From assembly GCA_033782935.1 (NCBI GenBank), contig JAWQEG010000169.1, positions 62,001-126,000 of the forward strand: a DNA stretch of 64,000 bases, in the 5' to 3' direction. Positions 12,494-26,435 of this stretch are shown here, piece after piece. The translations under genes were made by a program, and so were the position numbers. Each line of letters begins with the position of its first letter. The first letter of the stretch is position 1. Source of the DNA: Petrolisthes cinctipes. Its lineage: Eukaryota > Arthropoda > Malacostraca > Decapoda > Porcellanidae. The notes beneath the pieces are model-generated. The model saw only the letters and a program-made list of their open reading frames with translations. It was not told the origin of the DNA and searched no databases.

Positions 12494-12609
12494 TTCTAAC
12501 TAGGAGTAGGCATGAACAGATAGCTTCTAGGACCCAAAAATACCGAATTTTCGGGTGTTTTGAGCCTGAATTTGAGATATTAACGGGTACAGAAGATGCA
12601 TGCACCTAT

Positions 12610-15600
12610 CGACTTTGAACACTTAAAATATCGATTTTTAGCATGTTTTGAGCCTATATTTTGAAAACATTCTAGCACTGAGTAGGCATGTACAGATCGC
12701 TTCTAGGACCCAAAAATATCGAATTTTCGGGTGTTTTGAGGTTGAATTTGGCATATAAACGGGTGCAGAAGATGCATACACATATTGACTTTGGGCACCT
12801 AAAATATCGATTTTCAGCATGTTTTGGGCCTGTATCTGAGAAGGCATGTACAGGTCGCTTCTGGGACCCCAAAATATCGAATTTTCGGGTGTTTTAATCC
12901 TGAATTTGAGATATAAACGGGTACAGTAGATGCATGCACATATCGACTTTTGAGGACCTAAAAGATCGATTTTCAGTATGTTTTGGGTCTGTATTTTAAA
13001 AATACTCTAACATGGAGTAGGCATGTACATATCGCTTCTGGGACCCCACATTATCGAATTTTCGGGTGTTTTGTGCCTGAATTTGAAATATCGACTTTGG
13101 GCACATACAATATTGATTTTTAGCATGTTTTGGGCCCATATTTTGAAAATATACTAGCACTGAGTAGGCATGTACAGATCGCTTCTGGGACCCCAAAATA
13201 TCGAATTTTCGGGTGTTTTGAGCCTGAATTTGAGATATAAACGGGTGCAGAAGATGCATGCACACATCGAATTTTGGGCACCTAAAATATCGGTTTTGAG
13301 CATGTTTTGGGTCTGTATCTTGAAAACATTCTAACTAGGAGTAGGCATGTACAGATCGCTTCTAGGACCCAAAAATACCGAATTTTCAGGTGTTTCGCGC
13401 CTGAATTTCATATATAAACGGGTACAGAAGATGCATGCACATATCGACATTGGCCACTTAAAATATCGATTTTTAGCATGTTTTAAGCCTATATTTAAAA
13501 AATTCTAGCACTGAGCAGGCATGTACAGATCGCTTCTGGGACCCCAAAATATCAAATTTTCGGGTCTTTTGAGCCTCTATTTGAGATAAAAACGGGTACT
13601 GAAGATGCATGCACATATCGACTTTTGGGCACTTGAAAGATCGATTTTCATTATGTTTTGGGCCGGTATTTTGAAAATACTCTAATAAGGAGTAGGAATG
13701 TACAGATCGCTTTTGGGACCCCAAAATATCGAATTTTCGGGTGTTTTGTGCCTGAATTTGAGATATCGACTTTGGGCACCAAAAATATCGATTTTATCAT
13801 ATTTTGGGCCTATATTTTGAAAATATTTTAGCACTGAGTAAGCATGTACAGATCGCTTCTGAGACCCCAAAATATCGAATTTTCGGGTGTTTTGAGCCTG
13901 AATTTGATACATAAACGGGTACAGAAGATGCATGCACATATTGACTTTGTCACCTAAAATATCGATTTTCAGCATGTTTTGGGCCTGTATTTTGAAAATA
14001 CTCTAACACGGAGTAGGCATGTACAGATCGTTTCTGGGACCCCAAAATATCGAATTTTCGGGTGTTTTGTGCCTGAATTTGATATATCGACTTTAGGCAC
14101 CTAAAATATCGATTTTCAGCATGTTTTGGGCCTATATTTTGAAAATATTCTAGCACTGAGCAGGCATGTACAGATCGCTTCTGGGACCCCAAAATATCGA
14201 ATTTTCGGGTGTTTTGAGCCTCTATTTGAGATAAAAACGGGTACTGAAGATGCATGCACATATCGACTTTTGGGCACTTGAAAGATCGATTTGCATTATG
14301 TTTTGGGCCGGTATTTTGAAAATACTCTAATAAGGAGTAGGAATGTACAGATCGCTTTTGGGACCCCAAAATATCGAATTTTCGGGTGTTTTGTGCCTGA
14401 ATTTGAGATATCGACTTTGGGCACCAAAAATATCGATTTTTATCATATTTTGGGCCTATATTTTGAAAATATTTTAGCACTGAGTAAGCATGTACAGATC
14501 GCTTCTGAGACCCCAAAATATCGAATTTTCGGGTGTTTTGAGCCTGAATTTGATATATAAACGGGTACAGAAGATACATGCACATATTGACTTTGTCACC
14601 TAAAATATCGATTTTCAGCATGTTTTGGGCCTGTATTTTGAAAATACTCTAACACGGAGTAGGCATGTACAGATCGTTTCTGGGACCCCAAAATATCGAA
14701 TTTTCGGGTGTTTTGTGCCTGAATTTGATATATCGACTTTAGGCACCTAAAATATCGATTTTCAGCATGTTTTGGGCCTATATTTTGAAAATATTCTAGC
14801 ACTGAGTAGGTATGTACAGATCGCTACTGGGACCCCAAAATATCGAATTTTCGGGTGTTTGAGCCTGAATTTGAGATATAGACGGGTACAGAAGATGCAT
14901 GCACATATCGACTTATGGGCACATAAAAGATCTATTTTCAGTATATTTTTGGCCTTTATTTTGAAAATACTCTAACACGGACTAGGCATGTACAGATCGC
15001 TTCTGGGACCCAAACATATCGAATTTTCGGGTGTTTTGTGCCTGAATTTGAGATAACGACTTTGGGCACCTAAAATATCGATTTTCAGCATGTTTTGGGC
15101 CTATATTTTGAAAATATTCTAGCACTGAGTAGGTATGTACAGATCGTTTCTGGGACCCCAAAATATCGAATTTTCGGGTGTTTTGAGTCTGAATTTGAGA
15201 TATAAACGGGTACAGAAGATGCATGCACATATTGACTTTGGGCACCTAAAATATCGATTTTGAGCATGTTTTGAGTCTGTATCTTGAAAACATTCTAACT
15301 AGGAGTAGGCATGAACAGATAGCTTCTAGGACCCAAAAATACCGAATTTTCGGGTGTTTTGAGCCTGAATTTGAGATATAAACGGATACAGAAGATGCAT
15401 GCACCTATCGACTTTAAACACTTAAAATATCGATTTTTAGCATGTTTTGAGCCTATATTTTAAAAACATTTTAGCACTGAGCAGGCATGTACAGATCGCT
15501 TCTAGGACCCAAAAATATCGAATTTTCGGGTGTTTTGAGGTTGAATTTGGGATATAAACGGGTGCAGAAGATGCATACACATATTGACTTTGGGCACCTA

Positions 15601-16388
15601 AAATATCGATTTTCAGCATGTTTTGGGCCTGTATCTGAGAAGGCATGTACAGGTCGCTTTTGGGACCCCAAAATATCGAATTTTCGGGTGTTTTAAGCCT
15701 GAATTTGAGATATAAACGGGTACAGAAGATGCATGCACATATCGACTTTTAAGGACCTAAAAGATCGATTTTCAGTATGTTTTGGGCCTGTATTTTGAAA
15801 GTACTCTAACATGGAGTAGGCATGTACAGATCGCTTCTGGGACCCCACATTATCGAATTTTCGGGTGTTTTGTGCATGAATTTGAAATATCGACTTTGGG
15901 CACATACAATATCGATTTTTAGCATGTTTTGGGCCTATATTATGAAAATATTCTAGCACTGAGTAGGCATGTACAGATCGCTTCTGGGACCCCAAAATAT
16001 CGAATTTTCGGGTGTTTTGAGCCTGAATTTGATATATAAACGGGTACAGAAGATGCATGCACATATTGACTTTGGCACCTAAAATATCGATTTTCAGCAT
16101 GTTTTGGGCCTGTATTTTGAAAATACTCTAACACGGAGTAGGCATGTACAGATCGTTTCTTGGACCCCAAAATATCGAATTTTCGGGTTATTTTGTGCCT
16201 GAATTTGAGATATCGACTTTGGGCACCTAAAATATCGATTTTTAGCATGTTTTGGGCCTATATTATGAAAATATTCTAGCACTGAGTAGGCATGTACAGA
16301 TCGCTTCTGGGACCCAAAATATCGAATTTTCGGGTGTTTTAAGCCTGAATTTGAGATATAAACGGGTACAGAAGATGCATGCACATAT
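12610..16388. repeat. Homogeneous HOR copy 1, 3779 bp (23 units)
   Basis: This is the first of four consecutive, nearly identical HOR copies. It carries a four-unit segment of 645-646 bp twice, where copies 2 and 3 have it once. Marker bases: TTCGGGTGTTTT near 13060, ATCGCTTTTGGG near 13708, and ATCGTTTCTTGGACC near 16155. The first of the two four-unit segments is one base shorter (GATTTTATCAT against GATTTTTATCAT). Confidence 0.95.
13682..14327. repeat. Extra four-unit segment (~645 bp) in HOR copy 1
   Basis: The run of units with lengths of about 177, 147, 175 and 147 bp occurs twice in succession in this copy. Rare variants such as GGAGTAGGAATGTAC and TATTTTAGCACTGAGTAAGC mark each round. 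The same doubled state is seen in copy 4 but not in copies 2 and 3. Boundaries depend on the phase chosen. Confidence 0.85.
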
Positions 16389-19300
16389 TGACTTTGAACA
16401 CTTAAAATATCGATTTTTAGCATGTTTTGAGCCTATATTTTGAAAACATTCTAGCACTGAGTAGGCATGTACAGATCGCTTCTAGGACCCAAAAATATCG
16501 AATTTTCGGGTGTTTTGAGGTTGAATTTGGCATATAAACGGGTGCAGAAGATGCATACACATATTGACTTTGGGCACCTAAAATATCGATTTTCAGCATG
16601 TTTTGGGCCTGTATCTGAGAAGGCATGTACAGGTCGCTTCTGGGACCCCAAAATATCGAATTTTCGGGTGTTTTAATCCTGAATTTGAGATATAAACGGG
16701 TACAGTAGATGCATGCACATATCGACTTTTGAGGACCTAAAAGATCGATTTTCAGTATGTTTTGGGTCTGTATTTTAAAAATACTCTAACATGGAGTAGG
16801 CATGTACATATCGCTTCTGGGACCCCACATTATCGAATTTTCGGGAGTTTTGTGCCTGAATTTGAAATATCGACTTTGGGCACATACAATATTGATTTTT
16901 AGCATGTTTTGGGCCCATATTTTGAAAATATACTAGCACTGAGTAGGCATGTACAGATCGCTTCTGGGACCCCAAAATATCGAATTTTCGGGTGTTTTGA
17001 GCCTGAATTTGAGATATAAACGGGTGCAGAAGATGCATGCACACATCGAATTTTGGGCACCTAAAATATCGGTTTTGAGCATGTTTTGGGTCTGTATCTT
17101 GAAAACATTCTAACTAGGAGTAGGCATGTACAGATCGCTTCTAGGACCCAAAAATACCGAATTTTCAGGTGTTTCGCGCCTGAATTTCATATATAAACGG
17201 GTACAGAAGATGCATGCACATATCGACATTGGCCACTTAAAATATCGATTTTTAGCATGTTTTAAGCCTATATTTAAAAAATTCTAGCACTGAGCAGGCA
17301 TGTACAGATCGCTTCTGGGACCCCAAAATATCAAATTTTCGGGTCTTTTGAGCCTCTATTTGAGATAAAAACGGGTACTGAAGATGCATGCACATATCGA
17401 CTTTTGGGCACTTGAAAGATCGATTTTCATTATGTTTTGGGCCGGTATTTTGAAAATACTCTAATAAGGAGTAGGAATGTACAGATCGTTTTTGGGACCC
17501 CAAAATATCGAATTTTCGGGTGTTTTGTGCCTGAATTTGAGATATCGACTTTGGGCACCAAAAATATCGATTTTTATCATATTTTGGGCCTATATTTTGA
17601 AAATATTTTAGCACTGAGTAAGCATGTACAGATCGCTTCTGAGACCCCAAAATATCGAATTTTCGGGTGTTTTGAGCCTGAATTTGATATATAAACGGGT
17701 ACAGAAGATACATGCACATATTGACTTTGTCACCTAAAATATCGATTTTCAGCATGTTTTGGGCCTGTATTTTGAAAATACTCTAACACGGAGTAGGCAT
17801 GTACAGATCGTTTCTGGGACCCCAAAATATCGAATTTTCGGGTGTTTTGTGCCTGAATTTGATATATCGACTTTAGGCACCTAAAATATCGATTTTCAGC
17901 ATGTTTTGGGCCTATATTTTGAAAATATTCTAGCACTGAGTAGGTATGTACAGATCGCTACTGGGACCCCAAAATATCGAATTTTCGGGTGTTTGAGCCT
18001 GAATTTGAGATATAGACGGGTACAGAAGATGCATGCACATATCGACTTATGGGCACATAAAAGATCTATTTTCAGTATATTTTTGGCCTTTATTTTGAAA
18101 ATACTCTAACACGGACTAGGCATGTACAGATCGCTTCTGGGACCCAAACATATCGAATTTTCGGGTGTTTTGTGCCTGAATTTGAGATAACGACTTTGGG
18201 CACCTAAAATATCGATTTTCAGCATGTTTTGGGCCTATATTTTGAAAATATTCTAGCACTGAGTAGGTATGTACAGATCGTTTCTGGGACCCCAAAATAT
18301 CGAATTTTCGGGTGTTTTGAGTCTGAATTTGAGATATAAACGGGTACAGAAGATGCATGCACATATTGACTTTGGGCACCTAAAATATCGATTTTGAGCA
18401 TGTTTTGAGTCTGTATCTTGAAAACATTCTAACTAGGAGTAGGCATGAACAGATAGCTTCTAGGACCCAAAAATACCGAATTTTCGGGTGTTTTGAGCCT
18501 GAATTTGAGATATAAACGGATACAGAAGATGCATGCACCTATCGACTTTAAACACTTAAAATATCGATTTTTAGCATGTTTTGAGCCTATATTTTAAAAA
18601 CATTTTAGCACTGAGCAGGCATGTACAGATCGCTTCTAGGACCCAAAAATATCGAATTTTCGGGTGTTTTGAGGTTGAATTTGGGATATAAACGGGTGCA
18701 GAAGATGCATACACATATTGACTTTGGGCACCTAAAATATCGATTTTCAGCATGTTTTGGGCCTGTATCTGAGAAGGCATGTACAGGTCGCTTTTGGGAC
18801 CCCAAAATATCGAATTTTCGGGTGTTTTAAGCCTGAATTTGAGATATAAACGGGTACAGAAGATGCATGCACATATCGACTTTTAAGGACCTAAAAGATC
18901 GATTTTCAGTATGTTTTGGGCCTGTATTTTGAAAGTACTCTAACATGGAGTAGGCATGTACAGATCGCTTCTGGGACCCCACATTATCGAATTTTCGGGT
19001 GTTTTGTGCATGAATTTGAAATATCGACTTTGGGCACATACAATATCGATTTTTAGCATGTTTTGGGCCTATATTATGAAAATATTCTAGCACTGAGTAG
19101 GCATGTACAGATCGCTTCTGGGACCCCAAAATATCGAATTTTCGGGTGTTTTGAGCCTGAATTTGATATATAAACGGGTACAGAAGATGCATGCACATAT
19201 TGACTTTGGCACCTAAAATATCGATTTTCAGCATGTTTTGGGCCTGTATTTTGAAAATACTCTAACACGGAGTAGGCATGTACAGATCGTTTCTTGGACC

Positions 19301-19522
19301 CCAAAATATCGAATTTTCGGGTTATTTTGTGCCTGAATTTGAGATATCGACTTTGGGCACCTAAAATATCGATTTTTAGCATGTTTTGGGCCTATATTAT
19401 GAAAATATTCTAGCACTGAGTAGGCATGTACAGATCGCTTCTGGGACCCAAAATATCGAATTTTCGGGTGTTTTAAGCCTGAATTTGAGATATAAACGGG
19501 TACAGAAGATGCATGCACATAT
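16389..19522. repeat. Homogeneous HOR copy 2, 3134 bp (19 units)
   Basis: Counted by the anchor from 16464 to 19598, the unit lengths are 158, 177, 147, 177, 174, 177, 147, 175, 147, 176, 147, 176, 176, 158, 177, 147, 175, 148 and 175 bp, which sum to 3134. The series 158, 177, 147 opens the HOR and recurs from unit 14, so the HOR itself contains an older internal duplication. Markers: TTCGGGAGTTTT near 16841, ATCGTTTTTGGG near 17486 and ATCGTTTCTTGG near 19288. Confidence 0.96.
16464..16621. repeat. Reference 158-bp unit (18-bp junction deletion)
   Basis: Measured anchor to anchor, this unit is 158 bp because the junction reads CCTGTATCTGAGAAGGCATG, lacking 18 bp of the usual TATTTTGAAAATACTCTAACACGG region. 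Related junctions (TATCTGAGTAGG, TACCTGAGTAGG) recur near 184, 5280, 7460, 9297, 10457, 11146, 11833, 12843, 15640, 18776, 21908, 25688, 26840, 29658, 31490, 33460, 35260 and 38260. None was seen right of about 38.3 kb. It is a lineage marker of the left part of the array. Confidence 0.9.
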
Positions 19523-22500
19523 TGACTTTGAACACTTAAAATATCGATTTTTAGCATGTTTTGAGCCTATATTTTGAAAACATTCTAGCACTGAGTAGGC
19601 ATGTACAGATCGCTTCTAGGACCCAAAAATATCGAATTTTCGGGTGTTTTGAGGTTGAATTTGGCATATAAACGGGTGCAGAAGATGCATACACATATTG
19701 ACTTTGGGCACCTAAAATATCGATTTTCAGCATGTTTTGGGCCTGTATCTGAGAAGGCATGTACAGGTCGCTTCTGGGACCCCAAAATATCGAATTTTCG
19801 GGTGTTTTAATCCTGAATTTGAGATATAAACGGGTACAGTAGATGCATGCACATATCGACTTTTGAGGACCTAAAAGATCGATTTTCAGTATGTTTTGGG
19901 TCTGTATTTTAAAAATACTCTAACATGGAGTAGGCATGTACATATCGCTTCTGGGACCCCACATTATCGAATTTTCGGGAGTTTTGTGCCTGAATTTGAA
20001 ATATCGACTTTGGGCACATACAATATTGATTTTTAGCATGTTTTGGGCCCATATTTTGAAAATATACTAGCACTGAGTAGGCATGTACAGATCGCTTCTG
20101 GGACCCCAAAATATCGAATTTTCGGGTGTTTTGAGCCTGAATTTGAGATATAAACGGGTGCAGAAGATGCATGCACACATCGAATTTTGGGCACCTAAAA
20201 TATCGGTTTTGAGCATGTTTTGGGTCTGTATCTTGAAAACATTCTAACTAGGAGTAGGCATGTACAGATCGCTTCTAGGACCCAAAAATACCGAATTTTC
20301 AGGTGTTTCGCGCCTGAATTTCATATATAAACGGGTACAGAAGATGCATGCACATATCGACATTGGCCACTTAAAATATCGATTTTTAGCATGTTTTAAG
20401 CCTATATTTAAAAAATTCTAGCACTGAGCAGGCATGTACAGATCGCTTCTGGGACCCCAAAATATCAAATTTTCGGGTCTTTTGAGCCTCTATTTGAGAT
20501 AAAAACGGGTACTGAAGATGCATGCACATATCGACTTTTGGGCACTTGAAAGATCGATTTTCATTATGTTTTGGGCCGGTATTTTGAAAATACTCTAATA
20601 AGGAGTAGGAATGTACAGATCGTTTTTGGGACCCCAAAATATCGAATTTTCGGGTGTTTTGTGCCTGAATTTGAGATATCGACTTTGGGCACCAAAAATA
20701 TCGATTTTTATCATATTTTGGGCCTATATTTTGAAAATATTTTAGCACTGAGTAAGCATGTACAGATCGCTTCTGAGACCCCAAAATATCGAATTTTCGG
20801 GTGTTTTGAGCCTGAATTTGATATATAAACGGGTACAGAAGATACATGCACATATTGACTTTGTCACCTAAAATATCGATTTTCAGCATGTTTTGGGCCT
20901 GTATTTTGAAAATACTCTAACACGGAGTAGGCATGTACAGATCGTTTCTGGGACCCCAAAATATCGAATTTTCGGGTGTTTTGTGCCTGAATTTGATATA
21001 TCGACTTTAGGCACCTAAAATATCGATTTTCAGCATGTTTTGGGCCTATATTTTGAAAATATTCTAGCACTGAGTAGGTATGTACAGATCGCTACTGGGA
21101 CCCCAAAATATCGAATTTTCGGGTGTTTGAGCCTGAATTTGAGATATAGACGGGTACAGAAGATGCATGCACATATCGACTTATGGGCACATAAAAGATC
21201 TATTTTCAGTATATTTTTGGCCTTTATTTTGAAAATACTCTAACACGGACTAGGCATGTACAGATCGCTTCTGGGACCCAAACATATCGAATTTTCGGGT
21301 GTTTTGTGCCTGAATTTGAGATAACGACTTTGGGCACCTAAAATATCGATTTTCAGCATGTTTTGGGCCTATATTTTGAAAATATTCTAGCACTGAGTAG
21401 GTATGTACAGATCGTTTCTGGGACCCCAAAATATCGAATTTTCGGGTGTTTTGAGTCTGAATTTGAGATATAAACGGGTACAGAAGATGCATGCACATAT
21501 TGACTTTGGGCACCTAAAATATCGATTTTGAGCATGTTTTGAGTCTGTATCTTGAAAACATTCTAACTAGGAGTAGGCATGAACAGATAGCTTCTAGGAC
21601 CCAAAAATACCGAATTTTCGGGTGTTTTGAGCCTGAATTTGAGATATAAACGGATACAGAAGATGCATGCACCTATCGACTTTAAACACTTAAAATATCG
21701 ATTTTTAGCATGTTTTGAGCCTATATTTTAAAAACATTTTAGCACTGAGCAGGCATGTACAGATCGCTTCTAGGACCCAAAAATATCGAATTTTCGGGTG
21801 TTTTGAGGTTGAATTTGGGATATAAACGGGTGCAGAAGATGCATACACATATTGACTTTGGGCACCTAAAATATCGATTTTCAGCATGTTTTGGGCCTGT
21901 ATCTGAGAAGGCATGTACAGGTCGCTTTTGGGACCCCAAAATATCGAATTTTCGGGTGTTTTAAGCCTGAATTTGAGATATAAACGGGTACAGAAGATGC
22001 ATGCACATATCGACTTTTAAGGACCTAAAAGATCGATTTTCAGTATGTTTTGGGCCTGTATTTTGAAAGTACTCTAACATGGAGTAGGCATGTACAGATC
22101 GCTTCTGGGACCCCACATTATCGAATTTTCGGGTGTTTTGTGCATGAATTTGAAATATCGACTTTGGGCACATACAATATCGATTTTTAGCATGTTTTGG
22201 GCCTATATTATGAAAATATTCTAGCACTGAGTAGGCATGTACAGATCGCTTCTGGGACCCCAAAATATCGAATTTTCGGGTGTTTTGAGCCTGAATTTGA
22301 TATATAAACGGGTACAGAAGATGCATGCACATATTGACTTTGGCACCTAAAATATCGATTTTCAGCATGTTTTGGGCCTGTATTTTGAAAATACTCTAAC
22401 ACGGAGTAGGCATGTACAGATCGTTTCTGGGACCCCAAAATATCGAATTTTCGGGTTATTTTGTGCCTGAATTTGAGATATCGACTTTGGGCACCTAAAA

Positions 22501-22656
22501 TATCGATTTTTAGCATGTTTTGGGCCTATATTATGAAAATATTCTAGCACTGAGTAGGCATGTACAGATCGCTTCTGGGACCCAAAATATCGAATTTTCG
22601 GGTGTTTTAAGCCTGAATTTGAGATATAAACGGGTACAGAAGATGCATGCACATAT
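19523..22656. repeat. Homogeneous HOR copy 3, 3134 bp (19 units)
   Basis: This copy matches copy 2 base for base at 3134 bp apart, apart from a few substitutions. It shares TTCGGGAGTTTT (near 19975) and ATCGTTTTTGGG (near 20620) with copy 2, but near 22420 it has ATCGTTTCTGGG like copy 4. A private change is ATTGACCTTGAAC near 22655. Confidence 0.96.
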
Positions 22657-25600
22657 TGACCTTGAACACTTAAAATATCGATTTTTAGCATGTTTTGAGC
22701 CTATATTTTGAAAACATTCTAGCACTGAGTAGGCATGTACAGATCGCTTCTAGGACCCAAAAATATCGAATTTTCGGGTGTTTTGAGGTTGAATTTGGCA
22801 TATAAACGGGTGCAGAAGATGCATACACATATTGACTTTGGGCACCTAAAATATCGATTTTCAGCATGTTTTGGGCCTGTATCTGAGAAGGCATGTACAG
22901 GTCGCTTCTGGGACCCCAAAATATCGAATTTTCGGGTGTTTTAATCCTGAATTTGAGATATAAACGGGTACAGTAGATGCATGCACATATCGACTTTTGT
23001 GGACCTAAAAGATCGATTTTCAGTATGTTTTGGGTCTGTATTTTAAAAATACTCTAACATGGAGTAGGCATGTACATATCGCTTCTGGGACCCCACATTA
23101 TCGAATTTTCGGGTGTTTTGTGCCTGAATTTGAAATATCGACTTTGGGCACATACAATATTGATTTTTAGCATGTTTTGGGCCCATATTTTGAAAATATA
23201 CTAGCACTGAGTAGGCATGTACAGATCGCTTCTGGGACCCCAAAATATCGAATTTTCGGGTGTTTTGAGCCTGAATTTGAGATATAAACGGGTGCAGAAG
23301 ATGCATGCACACATCGAATTTTGGGCACCTAAAATATCGGTTTTGAGCATGTTTTGGGTCTGTATCTTGAAAACATTCTAACTAGGAGTAGGCATGTACA
23401 GATCGCTTCTAGGACCCAAAAATACCGAATTTTCAGGTGTTTCGCGCCTGAATTTCATATATAAACGGGTACAGAAGATGCATGCACATATCGACATTGG
23501 CCACTTAAAATATCGATTTTTAGCATGTTTTAAGCCTATATTTAAAAAATTCTAGCACTGAGCAGGCATGTACAGATCGCTTCTGGGACCCCAAAATATC
23601 AAATTTTCGGGTCTTTTGAGCCTCTATTTGAGATAAAAACGGGTACTGAAGATGCATGCACATATCGACTTTTGGGCACTTGAAAGATCGATTTTCATTA
23701 TGTTTTGGGCCGGTATTTTGAAAATACTCTAATAAGGAGTAGGAATGTACAGATCGCTTTTGGGACCCCAAAATATCGAATTTTCGGGTGTTTTGTGCCT
23801 GAATTTGAGATATCGACTTTGGGCACCAAAAATATCGATTTTATCATATTTTGGGCCTATATTTTGAAAATATTTTAGCACTGAGTAAGCATGTACAGAT
23901 CGCTTCTGAGACACCAAAATATCGAATTTTCGGGTGTTTTGAGCCTGAATTTGATATATAAACGGGTACAGAAGATGCATGCACATATTGACTTTGTCAC
24001 CTAAAATATCGATTTTCAGCATGTTTTGGGCCTGTATTTTGAAAATACTCTAACACGGAGTAGGCATGTACAGATCGTTTCTGGGACCCCAAAATATCGA
24101 ATTTTCGGGTGTTTTGTGCCTGAATTTGATATATCGACTTTAGGCACCTAAAATATCGATTTTCAGCATGTTTTGGGCCTATATTTTGAAAATATTCTAG
24201 CACTGAGCAGGCATGTACAGATCGCTTCTGGGACCCCAAAATATCGAATTTTCGGGTGTTTTGAGCCTCTATTTGAGATAAAAACGGGTACTGAAGATGC
24301 ATGCACATATCGACTTTTGGGCACTTGAAAGATCGATTTTCATTATGTTTTGGGCCGGTATTTTGAAAATACTCTAATAAGGAGTAGGAATGTACAGATC
24401 GCTTTTGGGACCCCAAAATATCGAATTTTCGGGTGTTTTGTGCCTGAATTTGAGATATCGACTTTGGGCACCAAAAATATCGATTTTTATCATATTTTGG
24501 GCCTATATTTTGAAAATATTTTAGCACTGAGTAAGCATGTACAGATCGCTTCTGAGACCCCAAAATATCGAATTTTCGGGTGTTTTGAGCCTGAATTTGA
24601 TATATAAACGGGTACAGAAGATGCATGCACATATTGACTTTGTCACCTAAAATATCGATTTTCAGCATGTTTTGGGCCTGTATTTTGAAAATACTCTAAC
24701 ACGGAGTAGGCATGTACAGATCGTTTCTGGGACCCCAAAATATCGAATTTTCGGGTGTTTTGTGCCTGAATTTGATATATCGACTTTAGGCACCTAAAAT
24801 ATCGATTTTCAGCATGTTTTGGGCCTATATTTTGAAAATATTCTAGCACTGAGTAGGTATGTACAGATCGCTACTGGGACCCCAAAATATCGAATTTTCG
24901 GGTGTTTGAGCCTGAATTTGAGATATAGACGGGTACAGAAGATGCATGCACATATCGACTTATGGGCACATAAAAGATCTATTTTCAGTATATTTTTGGC
25001 CTTTATTTTGAAAATACTCTAACACGGACTAGGCATGTACAGATCGCTTCTGGGACCCAAACATATCGAATTTTCGGGTGTTTTGTGCCTGAATTTGAGA
25101 TAACGACTTTGGGCACCTAAAATATCGATTTTCAGCATGTTTTGGGCCTATATTTTGAAAATATTCTAGCACTGAGTAGGTATGTACAGATCGTTTCTGG
25201 GACCCCAAAATATCGAATTTTCGGGTGTTTTGAGTCTGAATTTGAGATATAAACGGGTACAGAAGATGCATGCACATATTGACTTTGGGCACCTAAAATA
25301 TCGATTTTGAGCATGTTTTGAGTCTGTATCTTGAAAACATTCTAACTAGGAGTAGGCATGAACAGATAGCTTCTAGGACCCAAAAATACCGAATTTTCGG
25401 GTGTTTTGAGCCTGAATTTGAGATATAAACGGGTACAGAAGATGCATGCACCTATCGACTTTAAACACTTAAAATATCGATTTTTAGCATGTTTTGAGCC
25501 TATATTTTAAAAACATTTTAGCACTGAGCAGGCATGTACAGATCGCTTCTAGGACCCAAAAATATCGAATTTTCGGGTGTTTTGAGGTTGAATTTGGGAT

Positions 25601-26435
25601 ATAAACGGGTGCAGAAGATGCATACACATATTGACTTTGGGCACCTAAAATATCGATTTTCAGCATGTTTTGGGCCTGTATCTGAGAAGGCATGTACAGG
25701 TCGCTTTTGGGACCCCAAAATATCGAATTTTCGGGTGTTTTAAGCCTGAATTTGAGATATAAACGGGTACAGAAGATGCATGCACATATCGACTTTTAAG
25801 GACCTAAAAGATCGATTTTCAGTATGTTTTGGGCCTGTATTTTGAAAGTACTCTAACATGGAGTAGGCATGTACAGATCGCTTCTGGGACCCCACATTAT
25901 CGAATTTTCGGGTGTTTTGTGCATGAATTTGAAATATCGACTTTGGGCACATACAATATCGATTTTTAGCATGTTTTGGGCCTATATTATGAAAATATTT
26001 TAGCACTGAGTAGGCATGTACAGATCGCTTCTGGGACCCCAAAATATCGAATTTTCGGGTGTTTTGAGCCTGAATTTGATATATAAACGGGTACAGAAGA
26101 TGCATGCACATATTGACTTTGGCACCTAAAATATCGATTTTCAGCATGTTTTGGGCCTGTATTTTGAAAATACTCTAACACGGAGTAGGCATGTACAGAT
26201 CGTTTCTGGGACCCCAAAATATCGAATTTTCGGGTTATTTTGTGCCTGAATTTGAGATATCGACTTTGGGCACCTAAAATATCGATTTTTAGCATGTTTT
26301 GGGCCTATATTATGAAAATATTCTAGCACTGAGTAGGCATGTACAGATCGCTTCTGGGACCCAAAATATCGAATTTTCGGGTGTTTTGAGCCTGAATTTG
26401 AGATATAAACGGGTACAGAAGATGCATGCACATAT
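22657..26435. repeat. Homogeneous HOR copy 4, 3779 bp (23 units)
   Basis: This last copy again has the doubled four-unit segment, with the same one-base deletion (GATTTTATCAT near 23840) as copy 1. Its first part shares the markers of copy 1 and its last part those of copy 3. It keeps AAACGGGTACAG near 25427 where copies 1-3 have AAACGGATACAG. Similarity ends near 26435, where ATTGACTCTGGCACC replaces the expected continuation. Confidence 0.95.
23729..24374. repeat. Extra four-unit segment (~645 bp) in HOR copy 4
   Basis: This is the counterpart of the extra segment in HOR copy 1, 10,047 bp away, with the same one-base deletion. Shared ancestry with copy 1 is more likely than two independent duplications. 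Confidence 0.84.

Larger units (their letters stand above)
11833..12609. repeat. Irregular satellite block before the 23/19-unit HOR array
   Basis: Anchor spacings are 177, 147, 176, 176 and 176 bp. The block includes the reference long unit. Nothing other than satellite is present. Confidence 0.9.
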
